Shown piece after piece: positions 15,374 to 25,100 of a stretch of DNA of 36,240 nucleotides (position 1 is the stretch's first letter; each line of letters starts with the position of its first letter). The notes below the pieces were generated by a model, which saw only the letters and a list, made by a program, of their open reading frames with translations, ran no database searches and was not told the DNA's origin. A program made the position numbers and the translations under genes. The stretch is taken from the NCBI GenBank assembly GCA_959602045.1, contig CAUGRT010000029.1:1-36240 (forward strand), read 5' to 3'. This DNA comes from an uncultured Clostridia bacterium (lineage in GTDB: Bacteria; Bacillota; Clostridia; UBA1381).

Positions 15374-15464
15374 GAATTGCCTATGTGTTTTCTTCTATGG
15401 AGGCGAGTTCCGCGCAACGTAGCGGATGTCTGAGCCGGAATAGAAGAAAATACATATGCAATTC
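15374..15464 (+). repeat. Dispersed hairpin repeat, copy D
   Basis: Arms of 24 nt (15374-15397 and 15441-15464) pair with two mismatches; one (15387 with 15451) is a G-U wobble in plus-strand RNA. The 43-nt core reads GGAGGCGAGTTCCGCGCAAC, then GTAGCGGATGTCTGAGCCGG, and matches copy B. It is the first of three tandem units with a spacing of about 104 bp. Confidence 0.83.
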
Positions 15465-15480
15465 CAAGCATTTTTATAAA

Positions 15481-15669
15481 TTACATAAGCATAGTGTTTC
15501 TCAATGGCAGGTTCCGCACAATGTAACCAATGTTCGAGCCGAAATAGAAGGAAACACATAAGCGATTCCAAGCCCTTTTATAAATTACATAAACATAGTG
15601 TTTCTCAAAGGCAAGTTTCACACAACATAACCAATGTTCGAGCCGAAATAGAAGGAAACACATAAGTAA
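15481..15669 (+). repeat. Two decayed tandem copies (E and F) of the hairpin repeat
   Basis: Copy E (about 15481-15569) and copy F (about 15585-15675) follow copy D at about 104-bp spacing, including the linker TTTTTATAAATTACATAA. Their cores (GGCAGGTTCCGCACAATGTA and GGCAAGTTTCACACAACATA) align with copy D with mostly transition differences toward A and T, and end in TTCGAGCCGAAATAGAAG. The arms are shortened but still partly complementary (TAGTGTTTCT against AGGAAACACATA). The rest of the gene-free stretch 15310-15759 is AT-rich, with nothing else recognisable. Confidence 0.72.
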
Positions 15670-15759
15670 TTTTGAGCATTTTTATAAATTATATCAGTGT
15701 TAGATGATTCCTATTATCTTTTTATGAATTACAGATATAAACCAGACTATCAATATAGT

Positions 15760-16152
15760 CTACTCCATGTCGGAAAGCAGACCATGTTTTTCATAACGGG
15801 TAATTCTGCTAATCTTGTTTTCATCATCCAGAAACAGAACCACAGGCGGATTTTCGGCTGCTTCTTCGGGAGTCATATCGGCATACGCCATAATAATAAT
15901 CTTATCTCCCTTTTGTACACAGCGTGCAGCTGCACCGTTTAAGCAAATAATTCCGCTTCCGCGTGCACCGCTGATGGTATACGTTTCAAAACGGCTGCCG
16001 TTATTGACATCAACAATCTGTACTTTTTGATATTCAAGAATCCCTGCTTTTTCGAGCAGTTCGGCATCCACTGTTATACTACCGATATAGTCTAACTCCG
16101 ATTGCGTTACGGTTGCGCGATGAATTTTGGATTTTAAGACTGAGATTGTCAT
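15760..16152 (-). CDS. panD: Aspartate 1-decarboxylase
   Basis: A 130-aa pyruvoyl-dependent enzyme that decarboxylates L-aspartate to beta-alanine for pantothenate synthesis. The self-cleavage site is at G24-S25 within LDYIGSITVD; S25 becomes the pyruvoyl group. K9 and the YTISGARGSGIICLNGAAA segment (Y58-type active-site region) are conserved. Length is typical of the proenzyme. It starts 3 bp after the panC stop, so translation is probably coupled. A short GACTAT/ATAGTC inverted repeat (15745-15760) overlaps its stop codon but lacks a T-run. Confidence 0.95.
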   Translation of the reverse strand: MTISVLKSKIHRATVTQSELDYIGSITVDAELLEKAGILEYQKVQIVDVNNGSRFETYTISGARGSGIICLNGAAARCVQKGDKIIIMAYADMTPEEAAENPPVVLFLDDENKISRITRYEKHGLLSDME

Positions 16153-16155
16153 ACG

Positions 16156-17016
16156 TCATACCTCCGTAAAGGAAAAATTATCAATGAGTCTTGTCTTTCC
16201 GATATAAACCGCCATTGCGCACAGAATCGGTTTTTCAATTTTTTCAACCGGCTGAATCGTCATAGAATCTACGATTTTAACATAATCAATTTTTGCGAGT
16301 GGTTCGGTTTCAATGTTGGCTTTCATTGCATCCAGAATGGTTTTCACATCGCGTTCCCCATTCTCAACCAGATGTTTGCCAAGCTGAATCGTTTTGGAAA
16401 GAATCAGCGCTGCCCGGCGTTCCTGCTCATTCAAGTAGGTGTTTCGCGAGGATTTCGCAAGTCCGTCCGGCTCTCTGACGATCGGGCAGCCGATAATAGT
16501 GACGTTCATATTTAAGTCGTGAACCATGTGCTTGATAATGGCAAGCTGCTGCGCATCTTTTTCACCGAAATAGGCGCGATCCGGCTGCACGATATGCAAT
16601 AGCTTTGAAACAACGGTACATACGCCGCGGAAATGAATCGGCCGCGAAATACCGCATAAGTCCTCGGTTAAAACGCTCATATCAACATAGGTTGAAAAAC
16701 CGTCGTCATACATTTCAGAAGGCTCCGGATTAAAGATCAAATCCGCACCGTGTTCCTCGCAAAGTGCGCTGTCATGCTGAATATCGCGCGGATAGCTTGC
16801 GAAGTCCTCATTCGGTGCAAACTGCGTGGGATTGACAAAAACCGATACAACAGTTTTATCATTGCCCTTTACAGATGCGTCAATCAGACTGGCATGCCCT
16901 TCGTGGAGATAACCCATTGTCGGGACTAATCCAATAGTCTGACCCTCCTTGCGCCATTCTTTTACTATATCTCTTACTTCTTGAATTGTTTTTACTAATT
17001 TCATTTTAATACCCAT
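16156..17016 (-). CDS. panC: Pantothenate synthetase (pantoate-beta-alanine ligase)
   Basis: A 286-aa ATP-dependent ligase joining pantoate and beta-alanine via a pantoyl-adenylate. The nucleotidyltransferase-type motif PTMGYLHEGHASLI (about 31-44) contains the HxGH signature. FVNPTQFAPNEDF (about 62-74), GEKDAQQL and KSSRNTYL (the KMSKS-like loop) complete the active site. The start at 17016 has AAAGGA 4-5 nt upstream. A second ATG at 17004 gives MKLVKTIQEV, closer to typical family N-termini, and cannot be excluded. It lies 28 bp after panB and 3 bp before panD. Confidence 0.95.
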   Translation of the reverse strand: MGIKMKLVKTIQEVRDIVKEWRKEGQTIGLVPTMGYLHEGHASLIDASVKGNDKTVVSVFVNPTQFAPNEDFASYPRDIQHDSALCEEHGADLIFNPEPSEMYDDGFSTYVDMSVLTEDLCGISRPIHFRGVCTVVSKLLHIVQPDRAYFGEKDAQQLAIIKHMVHDLNMNVTIIGCPIVREPDGLAKSSRNTYLNEQERRAALILSKTIQLGKHLVENGERDVKTILDAMKANIETEPLAKIDYVKIVDSMTIQPVEKIEKPILCAMAVYIGKTRLIDNFSFTEV

Positions 17017-17044
17017 TAAATCCTTTCACAAACCCTGTTCTGTC

Positions 17045-17872
17045 TTAATACAATTTTTCGATCACATCATCCGAAATCTTAAAGCTGTGTGAATCATCCG
17101 GAAAGACCCCGTCTTTGACTTCTTTTATATAGGAAGAAAAAGCGTCTTTCATTAATGCTCCTGCTTCAGCAAACTTTTTTACAAACTTTGGCGTAAAGTC
17201 GGAAAACATTCCGAGCATGTCCTGATAAACCAATACCTGACCGTCACAGCCGTTCCCGGCGCCGATACCGATTGTGGGGATAGAAATTTCCTGAGTAATT
17301 ATTTCGGCAAGCTTTTTCGGAACACATTCAAGCACCACCATAAATGCGCCTGCCGCCTCTATTTTCTTCGCGTCTTCAATTAATTCCCGTGCACGCGCTT
17401 CGTCCTTGCCTTGTACCTTGAAGCCGCCGAATGCATTGACTGATTGCGGCGTTAAGCCCAAATGGGCGACAACGGGAATCGACGCTTTTACAATGGCTGC
17501 AATCTGATCGCAAACTGCTGCGCCGCCTTCGAGCTTTACTGCGTAGGCACCGCCCTCTTGAATCAAGCGTCCTGCATTTTTCACTGCATCGTAAACCGAG
17601 GTTTGATAGGACATAAAGGGCATATCGGCAATTACCATTGCATTTTTTGCTCCTCTTGTCACAGCCTTAGTATGATGAAGCATGTCCTCCATCGTAACGG
17701 GCAGTGTGGAATCATAGCCGAGCATGACCATACCCAGCGAATCGCCTACAAGAATACAATTTATTCCCGACTCGTCCATAAGCTTTGCCGTGGAGTAATC
17801 ATATGCCGTAAGCATTGTGATTTTGTCTCCGTTTTGCTTTTGCGCTAAAACGGTTGATGTTGTGTTTTTCAT
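17045..17872 (-). CDS. panB: 3-methyl-2-oxobutanoate hydroxymethyltransferase
   Basis: A 275-aa TIM-barrel enzyme that transfers a hydroxymethyl group from 5,10-methylene-tetrahydrofolate to alpha-ketoisovalerate, giving ketopantoate. Conserved blocks are MLTAYDYSTAKLMDESG (about 20-36), GDSLGMVMLGYDSTLPVTMEDM (G-D-S-L metal site), VKLEGG, HLGLTPQS and the IGIGAGNGCDGQVLV loop. The start at ATG 17872 (MKNTTSTV) matches family length. Longer readings from 17905 or 17929 exist but add no conserved sequence. The nearest Shine-Dalgarno (AAAGGAAA) is about 12 nt away. First gene of panBCD. No panE or ilvC is in the window, so ketopantoate reduction is encoded elsewhere. Confidence 0.95.
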   Translation of the reverse strand: MKNTTSTVLAQKQNGDKITMLTAYDYSTAKLMDESGINCILVGDSLGMVMLGYDSTLPVTMEDMLHHTKAVTRGAKNAMVIADMPFMSYQTSVYDAVKNAGRLIQEGGAYAVKLEGGAAVCDQIAAIVKASIPVVAHLGLTPQSVNAFGGFKVQGKDEARARELIEDAKKIEAAGAFMVVLECVPKKLAEIITQEISIPTIGIGAGNGCDGQVLVYQDMLGMFSDFTPKFVKKFAEAGALMKDAFSSYIKEVKDGVFPDDSHSFKISDDVIEKLY

Positions 17873-17918
17873 TTCTACAACATTTCCTTTCTTTGCTGTT
17901 ATCATTCTCTTGACAGAG

Positions 17919-17963
17919 ATACAATACATGTTGTATTATACCATGTTTTCCTGCATATTTCAA
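17919..17963 (-). promoter_or_regulatory. panBCD promoter with overlapping inverted repeat
   Basis: On the minus strand TTGAAA (17963-17958) is followed after 17 bp by TATAAT (17940-17935). An inverted repeat ATACAA-6 nt-TTGTAT (17919-17936) overlaps the -10 box and the expected start point, placed as a repressor operator would be. The regulator is unknown. The remaining gene-free sequence to 18208 holds only the TetR promoter. Confidence 0.65.
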
Positions 17964-18076
17964 GAGATAGATTGATGAACCGAAACTTTTTTGACGTATC
18001 TGACTTTTGCTGCCGCAAATTGAAAAACAGAGGGTTAATATTACACAAATATTACAGAGGAAATTCACAAAAAGTA

Positions 18077-18105
18077 TTGAAATAATACAAAATTCATGAT
18101 ATAAT
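18077..18105 (+). promoter_or_regulatory. Promoter of the TetR gene
   Basis: TTGAAA (18077-18082), a 17-bp spacer and TATAAT (18100-18105), giving a leader of about 97 nt before the GTG start. Confidence 0.65.
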
Positions 18106-18208
18106 TGGCATATAAGCCAAAAACAATTCGGCTGAGATGTTTTTACAGTTTTAAAACCGGCAAAATCACAAAAATTATGTTCGGAAACAGAAAAAATGAA
18201 GAGGGGAT

Positions 18209-18919
18209 GTGGTTGATACGGCGCGGAGAAGAGATAGTGAAGAAGCCAGAAAAAGAATTTTGTCTGCCTGTGTACGATTATTTATTGAAAAGGGGTATAT
18301 CAGTACGACGATGGCAGAAATCATCCGAGAGGCGCAGGTTTCCAACAGCACATTTCAAAATCTGTTTCATTCCAAAGACGGCGTTTTGATGGATTTGGCG
18401 GAATTTATGTTCAGCAATCAGTTTAACGTTGCAAAACAGCATGCAACGCAGCAGCTGCCGCCGGTATATTTGTATGCGGTGGAAACTTCCATTCAGATGA
18501 CGTTAAGCGAATTAAACGAGAATCTTCGTGAAATTTATGTGGAAGCTTATACAAGTCCCAAAATCGCGGAATATATTATTCAAAAAACATCATCGGAGCT
18601 TTATCAAATTTTCGGAAGCTATTTGCCGGAATGCAGCGAGAGCGATTTTTATGAATTGGATATCGGAACTGCCGGAATTATGCGGAATTACATGGCGAAA
18701 AAGTGTGATAAATATTTTACATTAGATAAGAAGCTGGAACGGTTTTTGAGAATGACGATGGGGGTTTATGCCGTTCCCGAGGAGGAGCAGCAGCAAGTGT
18801 TGGCGTATATCATGAAGATTGATATCCGCCAAACGGCGAATCATGTCATGCAGCAGTTGTTTCAGGCTCTGGCGATGCAATTTCATTTTGAATTAGGGGA
18901 CAAAGAGTTGTCTGAATAA
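18209..18919 (+). CDS. TetR/AcrR family transcriptional regulator
   Basis: A 236-aa TetR-type regulator. The N-terminal helix-turn-helix domain (about 10-60) reads ARKRILSACVRLFIEKGYIS then TTMAEIIREAQVSNSTFQNLF with the FxSKDG turn typical of the family. The C-terminal all-helical ligand domain (about 65-236) is not assignable to a known effector. The only start codon in frame is GTG 18209, because the frame opens at a TGA at 18197. GAGGGG is unusually close to it (about 2 nt), so translation may be weak. It lies 200 bp before two giant surface-protein genes on the same strand and is a candidate regulator of them. C-terminal residues around 195-225 contain the Gln/Met-rich NHVMQQLFQALAMQFHFE. 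Confidence 0.86.
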   Translation: MVDTARRRDSEEARKRILSACVRLFIEKGYISTTMAEIIREAQVSNSTFQNLFHSKDGVLMDLAEFMFSNQFNVAKQHATQQLPPVYLYAVETSIQMTLSELNENLREIYVEAYTSPKIAEYIIQKTSSELYQIFGSYLPECSESDFYELDIGTAGIMRNYMAKKCDKYFTLDKKLERFLRMTMGVYAVPEEEQQQVLAYIMKIDIRQTANHVMQQLFQALAMQFHFELGDKELSE

Positions 18920-18958
18920 CAGTGAAGCCGGATGGCATATGTATAAAAAATGAATTTT

Positions 18959-19061
18959 GTCTGTAGGTTTGGAATATTTTTTTAAGGGGTTCTTGCAGCA
19001 ACCGAACGATACCCCCCGGACAGCAGGAACCTCCTTAAAAAAATATTCCAAATCTACAGAC
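18959..19061 (+). repeat. Long inverted repeat upstream of the giant surface-protein genes
   Basis: Arms 18959-18992 and 19027-19061 are complementary over about 34 nt, with one G-U type mismatch and a single-base bulge. The stem contains GGAATATTTTTTTAAGG and its complement, and a 34-nt loop contains a C6 tract (19012-19017). The right arm includes ACCTCCTT, which matches the anti-Shine-Dalgarno sequence of 16S rRNA. The structure ends 58 bp before the start codon of the first giant gene and could be a leader structure, an attenuator or a MITE-like insert. Confidence 0.75.
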
Positions 19062-19119
19062 GATAAAAGGGAAAATTTAATCATACCACCGCCGATATCG
19101 GCAGAATTGGAGGATTATT

Positions 19120-22100
19120 ATGAAAAAAAAGAGGTTTTGGAGCTTTGCTCTTGTATTATGCATGATCATGAGCTTGATTCCGGGAATGACAGCGTCAGCC
19201 GACATTCAGGAATGGGAGTATGAGCTGATTATCCAGATCAGTGATGCAAAGGATTCAAAAAGTAAAGACGGGAACATAAAAGCGCGTCTTTATTTTAATA
19301 TCAAAAATGATGAAGAGGTTTTTACGGTTGAGAATACAAAAACGTCCGGAGTGGAGTGCAGAACGAAGCATGTTTCATCCAGAGCGCCGTGGACGATGGA
19401 TTATGTACAGATTGAAAATTATACGACGGATGCGTTTAAGCTTTTGCGTATGGATCTTCGCGTGGCGAAAAAAGGCTCCTCAGATTATCATTGGATGCTT
19501 AAGGACTATTATCCCAGCGGCAAGGGTGAAAAGGACGGACAATGGATTGAGAATGAGGATGACAGAGATCCGACCTTATGTAAATTGATATGGCCGTGGC
19601 CCGAACGAAAGATTTCATCACCCGGAAATTTCAATGATCTGCCGGAAAAGCTATACATAGATTCCGAGAGTGAAAGCGGCGATTTTACCTATGAATATGA
19701 TGGCAAGGTGACAGATCAGTATAGTGATATTCTGGGAGATAATTATGATTGTATGAATATGAGCGCCGCGCCGAGTTTTGGTTTTTCCGTTTCCGGCAAC
19801 AAGGAGCGGGGGACTGTGACAAAGAGTGAACTGACGACAAGCGGCGGTTTCACGCTTATTGAAAAAGACGGATATACACGAGGCTTTAAAATTGACAAAG
19901 CCACGTTGGCAAAGTATATGAATCAATATAATGTGAATCAGATTACTGTTGACAGCACATTGACATTTCCGGATGGCAGCGTCAACCGTACTTCCCGGAA
20001 ACATTCCCGAACGCTTACGATTGTGCGAAAATCGTTTGCGGTTGACAAAGTTAGTATGAGCGATAACTACCATCACTCCTCACAGGATAATAACTACTAT
20101 AATAGTACGATCAAGGATGACGCCGGACAACAGCGGATTTCAATTACCGCGTCTATCCGGACGGATGGGAATAATAATCATCTCAGTCAATCCAATTTAG
20201 ATAATGCGGTTATGACATTCAAGAAAGCTTATCTGATTTTGGGTAACACCGGGCAGCAAATTGCGGCTGCTGAAAAGCAGGTGAATATTTCTAACAATTC
20301 CTTTACGCTGACTTTCCCCTATAGTAATGGGATGGATTCCGCAGGCGGTGGGTTGAGATTGATTCTGGAGCAGGCGAAAATTAAGCCGGAAAGCATGGAT
20401 AATCAAGAATTTAAGCTGTGGGATGAAGCGGAGCATAAGGTTCAATTCAGCTACTATGCGTCTGCTTATAAGGTGGACGCGGTCAATCCGACGGTGGCGC
20501 TTTCTCCGTTAAACGGCGATCAATGGAATCAGTGGCATAAGACGATTTCATTCAATTCAGTGCCATCGGAAACTGTCAGCACAACGCTCGGAGCTTCAAA
20601 ATACAACGGTCATTACACAATGGCGCTATATAATGAAAACAATCAGCCGGTCAATATCTATGATTACCACGGCATCGGAGAGACGGCAACACAGCAGAGA
20701 GTTCCGGCGACAAAAGGCAGCACGCAAGAGGTCACGCTTGCCTTAAAGGACGCGATTGAGGGGTCATTTGAATTACGGCTTTCCGGACAGGACGCGGCAG
20801 GCAACAACCTTTCCGACCGCGTGAGAGGAATCTTACTGGATAATAAAGCGCCGGAACTGACGGTAAATGAAGACTGCGGAGAAAGAGCAACCGATGGCAG
20901 CAAGGGCAATACGTATACAGTTTCGATTTCCGATCGGTCGGGAACCGGAAAAATGTATTACTGCTTTACTAAGAATCTTGCCAATATGCCGGAATGTAAC
21001 GAACAGACAGCACAGCAGCAGCCGAGCGGCACGATCAGCAGCCTGGAGGATCAGTGGGCATTTATTGATCAGAGCGATGCCGAAAAGGGTGCGGCTGCCT
21101 ATCTTGCAGCAAAGAAAGGCGAGAATTTCGAGGGGTATCTTGTTTATTTCGGAACGGATGGGTTTGGAAATAAAACGGAAACCACCTACAGGAAAATTGA
21201 AATTACCAATGAAGATACGGAATGTAGTATTGAAACAACCAACGATACCGCAAGACCGCATACAGATTATCAAATTACTATTACCACCAATGCGCAGAAT
21301 ACCGTATCTTATCGTTGGAGAGATGCAAAGGGTGAACTGTCTGAGGAATACAAGCCCTATCATCCGGGGGATGACATCGGAAAGGGTACGCAAATGGCGG
21401 CGGATGGAAGTATGGTGACACTGGACGGTACATATACGTTAGAGTGTAAGGTTGTTCCGCCATCAGGAACTGGAAAGACTTATGAAAGAGATTTTGTATT
21501 CGACCATTCGGGGCCGAAGCTGAATGTGACGGTATTAGCGCCCGATACCTATCGGGAAACCCAGGAGCTTTCTGTTGTCGGAACCGATGCTTCGGGTGTC
21601 AAAGAGGGCTTTGCGCAGCTGGTAAACTCCGACGGTTCGGCGATTGCCGGACAGGATGAATTTGCGCTGGAAATCAATCAAGGCGGAATCTCAAAGAATC
21701 TTTCTTTTGCAGAGCTGCCGAGCGGCGCATATGCATTATCGGTAAGAGCCGTGGACGAAAACGGCAATGCAAGCAGTGTAACATCGAACAGCTTCTATAT
21801 CCGAAATGCAGCGCCGAAGTGTGAGACTGAGCTGATCAGCGCATTAAAGTATCATAATCGGCCGCTGATTTCCTCCGATCAATACCAGATTCAGCTGAAT
21901 GTGACCGAGGACTTCATAAACGCGGCGAATGCCAAGAATCAGACGCTTTATTACAGAGTGAGCGAGGATGAAAGCTCCTTTGGCGATTGGATTTCGGCAG
22001 GTGAGATGACGGTTTCGGGGCAGCAGCTGACAAAGACCGTCACGATTGATTCGCCGATTCCGACCTTTGCGGAGGGCGAAAACATTATTTATATTCAGAC

Positions 22101-25100
22101 AGCCATCGCGCCGGCAAAATCGGCGAAGATAAATCTGAATACGGTTGCGGTCAGTGCAATTTCGCTGTTCTATGATACCACACCGCCGGAGATAACGCGT
22201 ATGACGATCGAGGATATTCATACGGCGGAGAATATTTCGGGAACAGTGGCGCTGCGAGATAATCTGGATTCAGAATTAAAGCTGACCTGCGCGGACAGTG
22301 CGGTTTCCATTGTAAAAGAGGAAAATAATACATTTACCGTTACGATCAGCTCCAATGTAAATACCAAGCTGATCGCTGCGGACAAAGCCGGGAATCGGAC
22401 GGAAATTCCGCTGACGATTGAGGGAATCGACCGGACAGTACCGACCGGTTCGGTAACGGCGGTTCATACGAATCGCGGCGAGCGGACGGACGTTGAAGCC
22501 ACCGTTCAGATTTCCGACGCGGATGAGGGCGACATTCGGGTTGCGCTGATTCCGGCGGCGGAGATGGATTCCGCAATGCAGAACGGAAAAATTAATGAAA
22601 AGTATTTCGGCGAAAAGGATGGCAGCTTTGTTTCTGTGATTCAGACAAGAGCCGAGGACGCGGCTTTTGAGAATGAGAAAAATCTGACTTATACCGTTAA
22701 GCTTGCAGGCATGACGGGAGAATATTATATCGGCTTGCACATGGCGGACAGCGTTGGCAATGAAACGGATGTCATTTATGATCAGACGCCTTTATCGGTA
22801 AAGGATGTCGAATTGGCGTATGACCAATGCACGGTAGCACCGATGATTACCGATAAAAAGACCGCTGTCAAGCTGCACTTCAATATGCCGGTATTCGTAT
22901 TGCCGCAAGCAAAAATTGTATCGTCTGCGGATGAGGGTATCAGCGACGGCGGTACGGCAGATGATACGAATCTGGAATTGGCAAAGCAGAGCGCGGCATT
23001 TTATGCGCAGGATTATTCCTTTACCGTAACGAAAAACGGAACGTATAAGCTCTATACCGTGGATGATCTGGGCAGAAAGAAGCTGCTTACGGTGAATGTG
23101 GAGAATGTACAATTTGATTCACTGGGCGGCGTCAAGGCGGTAACTTATCTGAATGATGATCCGCTGAAAGACGGAAAGATGGCAGGAATCTATGCGTCAG
23201 ATGAGAATGGACAGCAGATTAAAACGAGTATCAGAATCACACCGGTTGATCCGGCAATGCAGTTATCGCCGAAAGAGGAAACGATTCCGGGAGTAGAACT
23301 GAATGAGAGTAAATCGGAAGCGGCAGCAAACGGAAACGGCTATACAATGTTGGTTTACGATGTAAGTCCGATCTTTGATGAGCAGTGGAACTACATACAG
23401 TCAAACGAAAGATTAGTAGATGTATGGCTGTTTGAGGGCAGTACCACGGATCAAACGTTGTGGGGAGAGGCTACGGCAGTTGTTGAAAATATTGATAATA
23501 CCCCGCCGGAATTCTCCTATCGGATTACGCCGAGAATTTATGTAGCTGATCCGGGGCAGGAAGTGCCGGGCGGCGAAGATCCGATTTTATACACGCCGGG
23601 GAATGTAACGGTTACCATTACGGTTCAGGATCCGGATTCCGGAATCTCAGAGATTAATTTAGGATATTTGGCAGAGGATGAAGTGGTGATTCCGATGACG
23701 GACGAAAGCGGCGATCCGATTGATTATAATCAGAACCCGTGGACGTGGTCAGGCGAGCCGTATCAGATTCCGGCAACGATCGAATGTTACGGCAGTGCGG
23801 ATATAAAGGGTGCGAAAACGCTGCGGTATACGTTTACGGATAATTATGATTTCAAGGGAATCCAATGCATGAATGACGCAGGGGACGTAACCTATATCGC
23901 AACCGGTTTAAATCAGGAATCCATCGGCACGAATGGCAGTATTTATAAGATGCCGATTGAAGAGGGAACGGATTATACGCTGAAATATTATTATGAAGAT
24001 CATCAGGGTCAATGGCAGGCGATTACGGATTCTTCACAGTATTACAGAAAAGTCAAAGCAGTGATTGAACCGGAGCAGCGTGCCGAGGAGCGCAGTCTGC
24101 GGATTGCCAATAATAACGGCGCATATGAGAAAGTGCTTAATTCTTCAATGAATCATTTCACCTTTAAATTAAAGGATCGATACGGCTACAGTGCATCGGT
24201 GGATGCGGAATATGCAAACTTTGACGAGCAGGGCGGAACGATAGAATACTATCTTTCCACCACAGCAAAGACAAAGGATGATGTGACAGTTATCGTAACG
24301 GCGCAGGATGCGGAAAGCGGCGTGGGATCGGTTTGGCTACAGGGCAAAAACGGAACAACGGAACTGACCGAAAGCAACGGTGAGTATATAGGAAAGGTTT
24401 CCGAAAACGGTACTTACAGTATTATTCTGTATGACAAGGTCGGCAATAAGACCATAAAGAGCTTCCATGTGAATAATATCGGAAAAAATACGCCGACACT
24501 GGACGGAAAAGAATACAGCACGAAAGAGCGTACGTCAAAGAATGTCAGCGTAACGCTGCTGTTCTCCAATCCGGCAGTCAGAATTGTGTCGGTTGAGCCG
24601 ATCGGGACTTTGCAGGAATCGCAGTATAGCGTGAATTATTCAACCTCCACGATTTACTTTACGGAATCCGGTTCGTTAAGCGTGAAATTCGAGGATGATT
24701 ACGGCAACGAAGGTGGGGATACCGTTACGGTAGATAACATATACAAGACGCCGCCGGCATTGAGCGCAATTACGGAGGTCAACGAAAAGCAGACCGCGGT
24801 CAAGGTAACGTTTGAACAGGCGAAGAATGAAAATGATCAGTTGATTGATCCGGTACGCAGTATGGAGGAGCTTACGGTAAGCTACGGCGGCATGGCGCGT
24901 GCGGCAAAGGATGCGGAGTATACCTTTAATCAGAACGGAATTTATACCTTTACGGTTTACGATAAGGAGGGTGTTTCTTCATATCTGACGCTGAACATTG
25001 ATAAGATTGATACTGTAGCGCCGAAGATTACCGAGATTCGCTGGAGCTATGCGTATGATGTTCTGGAAAACGGCAGCTGGCAAAGCAAGCAGGAAGAACA

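Noticed and set aside
15481..15663. 60-aa minus-strand ORF over copies E and F
   Set aside because: It is an internally repeated peptide produced by the tandem units; no ribosome-binding site or domain.
15374..15675. CRISPR array
   Set aside because: The three units are whole tandem duplications of a palindromic element, with no unique spacers and no cas genes.
17873..18208. Riboswitch upstream of panBCD
   Set aside because: The transcript start predicted from the promoter leaves only about 55 nt of leader, and no known riboswitch signature is seen.
18105..18389. 94-aa ORF overlapping the TetR start
   Set aside because: Different frame from the clear TetR domain; it contains no recognisable domain of its own.
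20833..21393. 186-aa antisense open frame within the first giant gene (with an overlapping 183-aa plus-strand frame)
   Set aside because: Both are alternative frames of the long conserved-looking Ig-module ORF, with no start signal.
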